Shown piece after piece: positions 12,272 to 21,649 of a DNA stretch of 64,000 bases. The notes below the pieces were generated by a model that worked only from the letters and a program-made list of their open reading frames with translations, was not told the origin of the DNA and did no database searches. How positions within the stretch are numbered: position 1 is the stretch's first letter; every line of letters starts with the position of its first letter. The translations under genes were made by a program, and so were the position numbers. Source of the DNA: Narthecium ossifragum (Eukaryota > Streptophyta > Magnoliopsida > Dioscoreales > Nartheciaceae). The DNA is taken from assembly GCA_963920575.1 (NCBI GenBank), contig OY986963.1, forward strand, positions 8,904,896-8,968,895, written 5' to 3'.

Positions 12272-12558
12272 GGAAGGCGGGGGAGGAGGTATTGATTAGA
12301 AAATCAATATCCAGAGAGCTGGCGCTCGATGCTACCGATCTGTTTGACGAGATCGGAAGGTAGAACTGAACTATGAAAGTTCCAGCCTTTGGATATTACT
12401 TCCAAACAATATCTCTACATAAAATAAGAAGAGAGGAAAACTTACAGAAAAACTTCAAGCTATTATTCCACTGGAAGTAGTACAGGGGAGAGGAAGGGTA
12501 ACAAGAGAAGAGAGGAGTGGGCGAAATCCAACGTACTGAACTCAGAAGAGTTCTTCCT

Positions 12559-12567
12559 CTTATATAG
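12559..12567 (-). promoter_or_regulatory. TATA box of the pararetrovirus-like element
   Basis: The minus strand reads CTATATAAG in the non-coding interval between the last ORF of the element (ending at 12761) and its primer site. Position and spacing fit a genomic-RNA promoter. The interval 12272-12760 has no coding capacity. Confidence 0.6.
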
Positions 12568-12760
12568 AGGTACATGCCTTGCAGGCGAAGTAAGCATCTG
12601 TCCTCGTGTAATAATGGAGAGAGAAGATTCCTCTCAACGTTACATCATGTCGGCCAGTGGAGCAATAATGCTCAAAAAGGTAGGGTCCGCCACTACGTGT
12701 GCTGAGTAGGCTGCAGTCGGTTGAGTGGCCATATCCTTATCCTATATGATAGAATCACCT

Positions 12761-13968
12761 TTAGCTAGTGGAGGCTCCACTAGTAGTAGGTAAAGCTCCT
12801 TTCTTTTTCCCAGGCATATCTTGGGAAATGACTTGAGTCCAAATAGCCTCGTGGTCACCATAGGGGTCTTGAGCATCCTGCATAGGATCGTCAGAACCAA
12901 TAGAAATCCGATCAGAGCCGGAGAAATGGCTAGTGAACTGATTCTTTAAATGTTCATAACATTTCTTCATGATTTCATCCTCAGAAGCTTGAGGGAACTA
13001 CCGCTCAAACATTCGCTGCAGTCGCATCACAGGATTCTCTCTGGGTGCTTCATGAACAATCTTTTGTTTTAATAGACTTTCATTAGCCTTTATTATCTCT
13101 AAAATTTCAGAGACCTTAGTAGTAACGTCCAGACCTTTCCACCATTTGATTTGATATTGCCGGATAGGGCATGGGCAGAAAAGTTCATCAATATCTACCG
13201 AAGAAGTCCATTTCCATATCCATGGAATCTCTGCCTCAGCAAATAAATAAAGAGGGAACATTCCCTCAACCACTTCCTCCTCTTTCTTTAAGGAGAGCAC
13301 AGGGTGAGTTGAAACCCATTTCGCATAAAGTGCAAGAATTGGTTCTGGTAATATTTCAAGCTCGGCGCCATATTTACGCCACCAGTCATAAATCCAAGCA
13401 GGGAAGTCCTTATGAAGAACTTCAGGACAGAGTTTGATAAACCAAGTATGCTTCAAATTTTCATTCTCGCATAATAATGCCGTATAGAAGGCATGCTTAT
13501 AATCCCAATAGTTGAAAGTATAACTTTCTTTATCAATTTTGAAGGGGATAGGTTTCTGAGTACTAAACCCCCATTCTTTTGGAGTCAAGATATTCTTGAT
13601 GGTGCACTTACTATAAGTAGGTGGTCTTCTTTCATCTGAATTTTTGAAAAAATGCTCAAAATAGACCTCTCTCTGAGATAACAGAGATTCCATCCATTTT
13701 CTCGGATGATAAACTGAGGTTGGGTAGTACGCATTATCCAGATATTTTTGGCGTAATTTCTCTGGATTATCAGAGTAACCAATATCTTCTGGTTCAATGT
13801 AAAATATAATCTCATAGGCTGATTTTGTAAGCATTCCAAGATCATTGTCTTTGGTAGTTTCAGCAAAGGATTTTGCTGTTTCATCGTGAGAAATATTTTC
13901 TTTGCCCTTAGGATTTATTTCCTGAGGTTTAGAAGTATAACTTCCTCTTTGGTGCTGCCGAATAGTTC
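12761..13968 (-). pseudogene. 3'-terminal ORF of the pararetrovirus-like element
   Basis: A minus-strand frame enters from the assembly gap and runs to 12998, where a single in-frame TAG stops it. The same frame continues open to 12761. The text (NAYYPTSVYHPRKWMESLL, FNYWDYKHAFYTALL, LKHTWFIKLCPEVLHKDFPAW) matches, from memory, an uncharacterised protein often found downstream of RT/RNase H in plant endogenous reverse-transcribing elements. I know no function. Its position directly before the promoter and primer site, with the movement-like ORF after, reproduces the order around the origin of a circular viral genome or across a shared LTR. The upstream part is lost in the N gap. Confidence 0.6.
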
Positions 13969-14168
13969 NNNNNNNNNNNNNNNNNNNNNNNNNNNNNNNN
14001 NNNNNNNNNNNNNNNNNNNNNNNNNNNNNNNNNNNNNNNNNNNNNNNNNNNNNNNNNNNNNNNNNNNNNNNNNNNNNNNNNNNNNNNNNNNNNNNNNNNN
14101 NNNNNNNNNNNNNNNNNNNNNNNNNNNNNNNNNNNNNNNNNNNNNNNNNNNNNNNNNNNNNNNNNNNN
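13969..14168. other. Assembly gap (200 N)
   Basis: Exactly 200 undetermined bases, a usual placeholder size, so the true length is unknown. It hides the junction between the pararetrovirus-like fragment and an LTR, and about 620 bp of that LTR judged from its full copy at 43217-45607. Confidence 0.95.
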
Positions 14169-15844
14169 GGTTTGAAATCCGGTGTTGATTTCAATAGATC
14201 TCTCTGTGGAGTTGATGTTTTCTGGTTTTGAAGCCTTGAGTAGCTTCGTGGTACTTGGATCGATCAGCCCATCTAGTTTGGTGAGGTTTGGTTGCGGATT
14301 CTGGTGGCTTTCCTCGTCGTCCGCCCGCCGATGAACCCATCGGGATCGATCTCATGGGATGAGATCGATCTCGTTTGGGGTGGCACGCCCCGCCCGAGCG
14401 AGAGCGATCTCCCTGGGAGGGAGATCGATCTCTTGGCGGTTGGCGTCGGCGCGTCAAGGGGTCACATACGAGATCGATCTCCATATGGGTGGAGATCGAT
14501 CCCGTTTGGGTGACCAAGACGGGTGCTTCTAGCCTCGAGGAAGATCGATCCCATTGCTACATGGGATCGATCTCCTTCGACGCAAGGAAGACTTTTATTG
14601 GTTTTAAATGCTGTTTTGCCCTCGAGGCTTACCATGTTCTCTCATACTGCATAATTGCTTATTTATTACTGCTTTGTGGTTGAATCGAGAGGGTAATGCC
14701 TCTCGGGATGTGTAGAATAAACGGGCCGAAGGTGTGCCCTTGTTGTGTTGTTCGTTACTGCTTTTCCTTATTCATATTCTGCCCTGCTTCCTGTGCATTA
14801 GACATGCTAGGTTGGACTGAGTGGGGTTGACCCGTGGACTTCGGTGATCAAAGGCTAAGTGGTAGATGCCGGTACCCGACTTGTGCCCCCTTGTTGGTGT
14901 CCAGCAAGGGTAAGGGTGTCCTACAGGTATCGTCTGGCCCACTCTGTGTCAAGGACCGTCGGAGGTAGCCTAGTCCTCGAGCAGTGGCTGTGGGAGGGAC
15001 GTACGTTGGACAGGAACCCTGGGGGAGGGGGGATCGATGGACTCCCTGGCTAGACTTAGTCTTTGGTCGGGAGTTAGGGGTCGTGTTGGCTATGCTGCTA
15101 GGAGTACTGAGAGATGGTAGTCTTAACCACGGTTGTTCCGCCAAGTGTGGAGATCTCGTTTGGAGAAGGGTGTCCTACTAGTAGCGCCATGTCCACCCTG
15201 TGTCAGGGATTGTCGGAGTTGCCCACCCCTGAGCAGTGGTTGTCGGAGGGGCGTACTTGGGACATGAGCCCTTCGGGTTATTGACGGGATTTATGGGATC
15301 TTTGGCAAGCCTCAGTACTTGGCGCAGAGTTTGTCCGTTCGGGTTATTGACGAGATTTATGGGATCCTTGGCAAGCCTCTGTACTTGGCACAGAGTTTGC
15401 CCGTTCGGATTTATAGGACCCTGCTGAGCTGTTGCTCATTCCTACCTGAACTGTGTTGTTTGCAGGTGCAGGTCCCAGCTCCTCTCCGGTGCTTCCCCGT
15501 CGGTCGTCTCGTGGTAGCGCACCGGCTCCTGGCCATGTCTGAGGGCCAGGATGGTTTTGTTTGTGCCTTTGCGGAGACCCCGGTGGATGTTGTAGCTTTT
15601 TGGGGACTGTTGTTGATCCCTTATAAACCTGTTGTATTAGAACTCTTGTTTAACTCTATTATATCTGTTTTGTAATAGATGTTAATAGATGTTGTTAAGT
15701 TTGCTTCCGCCTTGTTCTTGTTGTCAGCTGTTTCCGCCAGCTGTGTGTTAGTTTCAACTGTTTCCGCCAGTTGAGGCTAGTAGTTGTAGGTTCTTCCCCC
15801 TCGTGTCCCGGCCCGGTTTGGCGACCGCGGGTTGGGGCGCGACA
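14169..15844 (+). repeat. LTR of the GCGCGACA-ending gypsy family, 5' end in gap
   Basis: This segment matches, inverted and diverged, the solo LTR at 43217-45607 from about 44988 downwards. Shared landmarks are the GATCGATC hairpin array, the block around TGTGGAGATCTCG, and the end GGGTTGGGGCGCGACA. It ends at 15844. The sequence after it is hAT coding, not a primer site, so it is either a solo LTR or a 3' LTR. A 66-bp block beginning TTCGGGTTATTGACG is tandemly duplicated at 15272-15403. A TATA-like CTTATAAAC lies near 15628. The matching target duplication would be in the gap. Confidence 0.75.
14344..14572 (+). repeat. Array of four GATCGATC hairpins with covarying arms
   Basis: Four inverted repeats: 14344-14355/14359-14370, 14403-14414/14418-14429, 14472-14483/14490-14501 and 14543-14554/14561-14572. 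Outer arms are GATCGATC (one base differs in the second). Inner arm bases differ between hairpins but stay complementary: TCAT/ATGA, TCCCT/AGGGA, TCCA/TGGA and CCAT/ATGG. Loops are 3-6 bases. Function unknown. Confidence 0.85.
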
Positions 15845-16300
15845 AGTCTTGCTGTAAAGATGGTCGAGATTAGAAAAAATGCTCTATTTTCATTGGTTTA
15901 TCTTTTTATTGAGTTGGCATTGGTCTTACCTGTTGCGACTACAATCGTTGAGAGAGTCTTCTTTTCGATGCAGATTGTCAAGTCTGATTTACGTAATAAG
16001 ATATAAGATGATTGGATGAATGATTGCATACATCGAGCGGGAAATTTTTAAAACTATTGAGAACGACGTCATTTTGCAACGTTTTCAAAAAAGACAAAAG
16101 CGTAGGATCCAATTTCCACCTCTCAATCGTAGCACATAGTACGGTACACATATTTTAATATTTATATTGTTTTTATTCCTTAATATTTGATATTGTAATT
16201 CTAATGTATTTTTTGCATTACTTAAAAAGAAAAAAAATTGATTATTTTGCTTTAGATTTCGCCCCCCCCCCCCTTGAATCTCATCGTGGTTCCGCCACTG
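15845..16300 (+). pseudogene. hAT transposase C-terminal (dimerisation) remnant
   Basis: Plus-strand frames read LVYLFIELALVLPVATTIVE, then VKSDLRNKI, a stop, DDWMNDC, and after a frameshift YIEREIFKTIENDVILQRF. This is the C-terminal hAT dimerisation region of the TTF-type zinc-finger transposases common in plants. The segment ends with TTCCGCCACTG at 16300, which looks like the 3' terminal inverted repeat of such an element (CAGTGGCGGA on the other strand). Everything upstream of the dimerisation region is absent, cut off by the LTR ending at 15844. The gene is dead by stop, frameshift and truncation. Confidence 0.8.
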
Positions 16301-16692
16301 GATATCGATATCGATATCATCCTCCATCCTTCGGTAGCCGATTGTTTAATTTTTTCCGCCGTTCTCCTCCACAGCCTTCACCATGATTTCATGTTTAGTT
16401 TCTTATTTGATTGAAGATCTATATTTGATTTTATTTTGATTGAGCTCTCAACAACCTTAACGGGTTGAGATTTTAATCAGATTTTAGAAACCCAACATAT
16501 TTTCATCTTTCACATCCATGCACATCGACTCTAGCAAAATCCATACATTCCATCATTAATGCATTCACCTGAATACAATTTAGCAAACGGCGTCTACTCT
16601 TTCTGTCTCCCCTTCCAATTCAAGAGCAATAACTCTTTAGCATGCAATCTCACATAACGTCATAATTTATATGCGTCTGTTCCAGTCACGCC
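16301..16692. other. Short intergenic interval
   Basis: Between two DNA-transposon remnants; A/T-rich, with no gene or recognisable site. It starts with a small GATATCGATATCGATATC palindromic run. Confidence 0.45.
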
Positions 16693-17934
16693 TAGGGGTG
16701 AGCAGAACCGAACCGAACCGAATTAGTTCGGTCCATTCGGTTCGGTTCCTCGGTCCATTCGGTTTGGTTCGGTTCTGCAAGGCAAAATAGTTCGGTTTTC
16801 GGTTCGGTTTTGATTCCTTAAAAAAAACTTCGGTTCAGATGCGAAGAATTGAAGTTTAACCCATCCACATCATACATGCCTTACTTAGTTACTTTCGGCT
16901 GAGCTCATCCTATATTTCCTATCCCTTCGCCCATCTCCACTCACCACTCTTGACCTTATCTATCGGCCATGGCGTGGATCCCCACAGCCACAGGACCTCG
17001 GCTAGGGCGATGGTGGCCTTGGCTTCGTCTGCGGCCACCTCGCCCACCATCCGCACCCCTTCCGGCTTCGTCGGCAGCCGAGGCGCGCACCCTCCGCACC
17101 CCTTCCGGCTTCGTCGACGGCCGCCTCACGCACCTGCCGTACCCCTTCCGGCTTGACGATCTTCACCATTGATGTGGATGCGCCCTCCTTCGAGATCTAT
17201 GAGCGCTCCCCCGAGCTCCGATCTCTGGAGCTCAAGCAACCGCTTCACGATCCCGCCTTCAAGCATCGCCACGATCGCTTCTTTCGTACCGAAGTAGCCG
17301 ATCTCGAGGACGGAGTCTAGTGCCGCGGCACCGATCTCCACGTCGGCGGATGGGGAGAGGAGGGATAGGATTTTTGGGATCTGGCCCCAGGAGTGGAGCT
17401 CGTCGATGAGGGGGCTCTTGATGCAGAGCACTAGGCGTAGGCGGCATAGGGCTCGGAGGGTAGCCGCGCCGGCGATAGTCACCATCGCGCACACGACCGA
17501 CCCCATGAGCAACGGCCCGACGAACACCGCCTTGTTGAACCTCTCCTTCGATCCAATGTCCTCCTTGAGTCCTTGGGACCCTGCACCGGCGACCACCCAA
17601 ACCGACGTCACCACCGTCCAACACCACCACATCCGGCCTCCCAGACTTCCAACACCATCAGATTCGACCACTTCTCCTCCTTCTGATCTCTTCCGGTCTT
17701 CTCAACAGTCTCCCGACAAGATCCCCTACTAGTCGCCGTCTCCCTTGCTCGTCGTCCTCGGCAGGGAGCCTTATCCATTCAATGCCTATAGAACCGAACG
17801 GAACCGAACCGAACTTTTCAGTTCGGTTCGGTTCGGTTCTATAGGCAACTTCGGTTCAGTTCGGTTCTCATTTTTCTGGACCGAAACAAGTTTGGTTCTT
17901 TGGTTCTGGACCGAGAACCGAATGCTCACCCCTA
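16693..17934. mobile_element. hAT element carrying host gene sequence (Pack-hAT)
   Basis: The 1242-bp segment starts TAGGGGTGAGCAG and ends GCTCACCCCTA and is flanked by a perfect 8-bp duplication GTCACGCC (16685-16692 and 17935-17942). Termini and TSD length identify the hAT superfamily. Both subterminal regions carry GGTTCGGTTC/GAACCGAACC repeats as in the MITE at 7167-7483. There is no transposase; the GC-rich interior contains an ARM-repeat gene fragment. Confidence 0.9.
17126..17671 (-). pseudogene. Captured ARM-repeat protein fragment
   Basis: An open minus-strand frame includes ATLRALCRLRLVLCIKSPLI, LHSWGQIPKILSLLSPSADV, AALDSVLEIGYFGTKEAIVA and LEGGIVKRLLELQRSELGG. These have the helix pattern of armadillo-repeat proteins, as in plant ARM or U-box/ARM families. 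It lies wholly inside the hAT element at 16693-17934 and has no identifiable start, promoter or flanking exons, so I read it as a transduplicated gene piece, not a gene. The N-terminal part of the frame (tryptophan/valine-rich) is not ARM-like. Exact parent gene unknown. Confidence 0.65.
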
Positions 17935-17942
17935 GTCACGCC

Positions 17943-18326
17943 CGCCCTAAGCCATAGCACAACTAACCTCGCTAGAGTTTAATATAGTGGGAAACAAAGT
18001 CTTTGCACTATACGTGAACACGGTGTTTTGTTGTGAGAACATAAGCGGTGGAGGGCGATGGACTCTGTCGCCAGACTCGGAGAGATAACAATGATGCTGG
18101 AGAGATAGTGAAGTCGGCTTACGGTTCCCCTAAATATTAAGTGAACATTTTATTATTTCTGTTATATATTTTAATTTTGGAACTGAAAACCGTGTGGTTT
18201 AATAATTTTGGGTTTAATATGGTGTAAGCACGTCTCGAAGCAAAGTCTATATTTAAAAATTTAGGTATTCTTTTACCGAGTAATACCCGAGTGACACACA
18301 CACAAATATATATTTATATATATATA
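17943..18326. other. Intergenic, no gene seen
   Basis: No coding motif recognised. Ends in a TA-rich microsatellite that is the target of the following Helitron. Confidence 0.45.
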
Positions 18327-18582
18327 TCAATCTTATAAGGAGCAAAAACGGTTACAACCATTTCCTCCTTATAAGCCTGCCATTATTTTATATCCCTTAA
18401 GTTAAATTTGTACATTTTTATCATATTCCTAAGTTCCTAAGGTAGATTGTTACCCTTATGATCCTTATATGGAGCCTCTAGTAGGGGAGGTGGTTAATGA
18501 GGAGGAGAGGGTTGTGGGTGGTTAATGGTTAATGGGAAAGTTGATGGGTGTTACCCTGCCAAGTGGCAGGGGGCCCCACTAG
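18327..18582 (+). mobile_element. Short non-autonomous Helitron
   Basis: Begins TCAATCTTATAAGG after an A, and ends with the hairpin CCCTGCCAAGTGGCAGGG, seven bases, then CTAG followed by T. A 5' TC, a 3' hairpin followed by CTRR, and insertion between A and T without target duplication are the Helitron hallmarks. The interior of 256 bp codes for nothing. Relatives lie at 29448, 29651 and 32667. Confidence 0.8.
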
Positions 18583-20551
18583 TATATATATATTATCCTA
18601 CCAATTACGATCTTGTGCTGTCCTTGTAAAGTCCTTGGATATGTTCCTTTCCTTTTATCCTTGTACCTTTCCAATTACCCTCTGTTGACACATAAATTGT
18701 GCAACACTCTAATTAATCTGCAAGAGATTGTGATATAGTTCAACTCTTTCGAACACTCAGGTCGAACGGAGGTGTTGAAGCTTTCGGGAATGGATGAGAA
18801 AAAATATAAAATGGTTGGAAAGAGGGAGATGGGAGGAGAAGCTAAGCTTGAAGTACTCCTAAAAATGAAAGATTTGTTACATATATTTAAAATAAAGGAT
18901 TGATTGTAGAAATATATAAAATCTATAACTAGAATTGCTCCTAGAAAAGAGGGTTTTAATGCACGAATTAAAAGGAATAAAAAAGATAACTAGAACTACT
19001 GATAGAAAAGAGGGCTTTAATGCACGAATTAAAAGGAATAAAAAAAGGCTTCATTGCAAGAATTTCAAGGGTACATGAAGATTAATCTAAAATCTAGCAT
19101 TACATTAATGTAGAGATGCTAAAAGAAGAAATTAAAAGCATGTTTTCTTTGGGGCCGGAGCCACTTTTTTCTTCATCTTCTTGGTCTTTTATAGAGCTTC
19201 TAGTAACCACCTTGAAACCATCCGAACCACCCATTACGTTGCAACTGTCGTTTTGAAAGTTGAAACCACCAGAACTGCTTCATAACTGACTGAAACTACC
19301 ACTAAACAACGTCTCCTGTCTTCCGTTGTAATTTGACCGATGATAACCTTGGAATTAATCTGAAAAAACTCTGAACATGAAAGTTGTAGCTCTTCAAATT
19401 CTCTTTCCATCGGTCCAAAAACCAACTCATTTGAATATCGTATGAGAAAACTATGATCAAAATAGTCAGAACACGTCGATAACTAATAAAATAATCAACA
19501 AAATATGGTCGATATATTGATAGTTTGGACAATGGAAATTTGGTTGATGACATATTGACATTGACTATTGTTTCAACAATAACATTTCGATGGGGTCATT
19601 ATTCACCATTTTGCCACTGAATATTTTGGTTGCCAGTTTGACACACTAAATGATGGAATCTGAAAATCTTGTCAACATTAAAATTGTAGATCTTCTCGTC
19701 CTTTTTCCAATAGTCCAAGAATCGCATGATTTGGATACTTTATGTAAAAGTTATGACCCAAATATTTCAACCGTGTTAAAACTAAAGTATTTATTGACCG
19801 ATTGGTAATATTTATGAAATTACCAATGACCTTATGAATCGCCCAAATGATTATATTTATGACTAACACCCTCAAACGAAACAAATTTAAACTTTAACTT
19901 ACCCTCGTTCAAACATAGGTAACATGTAATTGTTATATACCCATGGAATATTTACTCTTGTAATCTTCATCCTTAAATTTTTCACCTCGTACGAAACGCA
20001 CCCCCTTATATGAAGTGGATTAGACTAGCACTATGCTAAATTTTCTTTAGAATTATTTTGCAAGTCTAACTCATGAGTCATCATATCGAGATTAAACTAC
20101 TGAAAATTAAGAAAAGAAAAGAAATACAACATGTACATGGTAACATACGTGCATGAAATATAATCTGTTCCTGATTGGATGAAATACTAAATCAGATAAA
20201 GCTTCCCTTAGAAAGGTCGTTTATGCATCAGATAAGCATGAAAGACATGCCAACTCTATGTATAATTAAGTTTGCATTAAACTCCAAGGAAACACTTGAT
20301 CTATCAGGAAATTAAACAATAAGAAGAGCCCAAGTAACATCGATCCAAACTTGCTGAAATGAAGAAGGTGACTTCTCTAAATTAAACAATCACCTGTACT
20401 GTTGATGTAGTTTGGTCTGAAGAGATGTATTAATTGCTCACCTAATCCACGTTGGAATGCCGCTGTTATCTTTGGTGGGAAATCTTATCCCAGCTGAGGT
20501 AGCTGAGAGAATGAGAGTGATAGATGAGCTTCAAATTGATGAGATCAAGGA
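18583..20551. other. Non-coding region with diverged repeats
   Basis: No gene recognised. A unit of about 62 bp containing GCACGAATTAAAAGGAATAA is repeated twice in tandem at 18925-19048. Segments near 19370-19470 and 19670-19770 are diverged copies of each other, each with a GTTGTAG/ATTGTAG-atcttc core and a GTCCAAAA-like core. Such text recurs in plant gypsy LTRs, so an old LTR remnant is possible. Confidence 0.45.
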
Positions 20552-20648
20552 TGCCGGACTTTGTGGATATGCTTAAAACCCTCCTGTCATACTCCTGAAA
20601 GATGCTACTAAGCTATCATCTTCGAGCTCTTAATAGTGAAACTGTGAA
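20552..20648 (+). repeat. Left copy of the 97-bp duplication flanking the copia element
   Basis: Identical by eye, base for base, to 27600-27696. The two copies bracket the copia insertion; the right copy abuts the outer LTR end exactly, and the left is separated from the LTR by about 71 bp of leader and filler. Ordinary copia target duplications are 5 bp. Confidence 0.9.
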
Positions 20649-20719
20649 CAGACTATAAGTTAAATTCGTGGAAAAAAACTTTACATGAATATAGGTATAA
20701 ACCTGGCTCTGATATCAAT

Positions 20720-21157
20720 TGTTAGCAATTATACTGTCATGCTAGATCTTCTACACTATATTCACGTAAAGCAATAATATAATGCGGAAATAAATCATAC
20801 CTTCCGTCATCGTGTATACAATACGATGACTCCGTTCACCGCTGTACCGCCTACTCAAGACGGTAGGCTGGACTGGTCTTCTCTCTCTTAATCTCATTCT
20901 CCAACCTTTATGCTTAAGGACGATGGGGATCCTTTAGGCTTAAACCGTGAGCAGAGAAAGGGACCAGGGCCTCATATATATAGAAGTGAAAGTGTCCAAC
21001 CATCATAGGACTAGAACTCTAATTGAGGTTAAACTCCATCATCTGAGTGGGAATAGAACTCTTATTAATTGGGCTCTTTTAGTAGAATCAGGACTTGACT
21101 CAAGAGTTAAACCTACTCAAGTTATAATTAGACCACATTAAGGAGTTAAATCCAAGA
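20720..21157 (-). repeat. 3' LTR of the young copia element
   Basis: 438 bp, nearly identical to 27163-27599. Differences seen: one extra G near 20790, C for T near 20843, and the first inner base pair (TCTTGG instead of TGTTGG on the minus strand). A TATA-like CTATATATAT lies near 20975 on the minus strand. Confidence 0.9.
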
Positions 21158-21649
21158 TTCTCCCACTTGGTCTATATTATGGCTTGAATATAACTCTTAA
21201 CCTTTCTTTTGAAAAAAAAAAACTGTCAAACTAATATTTGAAAAATAATAGTCCTGATTCATAATTTGAAAAAAACTCGACGGATGCGCATCCAATTTTA
21301 AAAACAATGCCCAATAAACTATCCCAATCAAAACCTTTATACCTTGATTAAACAAAAACCATTAATGCGGATCATGGCGGTCATACATCTCTTAATTGAC
21401 ATATTTCCTTCCATGTACCACAACATCAATAACCTTTCACTTAACCTGGTCTTAAATAATGGAGTACATAGGCTACCAATAACTGTAATGCCTATGTAAA
21501 TGATCCCCTATAATGTCATATAAATACGACCCTTCTGTTAACTATAAGCATGACAAAAGTCAACTGTAATGTATATACAAGTATGAATAAACAGAAGGTA
21601 AAGTAGTCATAGGATTTAATTGAGATCTCAAATAAGTGTCTATCACATA

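Noticed and set aside
13886..14194. Frames running through the N gap
   Set aside because: Undetermined bases were read as open; only the part below 13969 is real sequence.
20300..20650. Host exon around AEVAERMRVIDELQIDEIKD
   Set aside because: A short open stretch with protein-like text, but it hits stops quickly and I recognise no family or splice sites.
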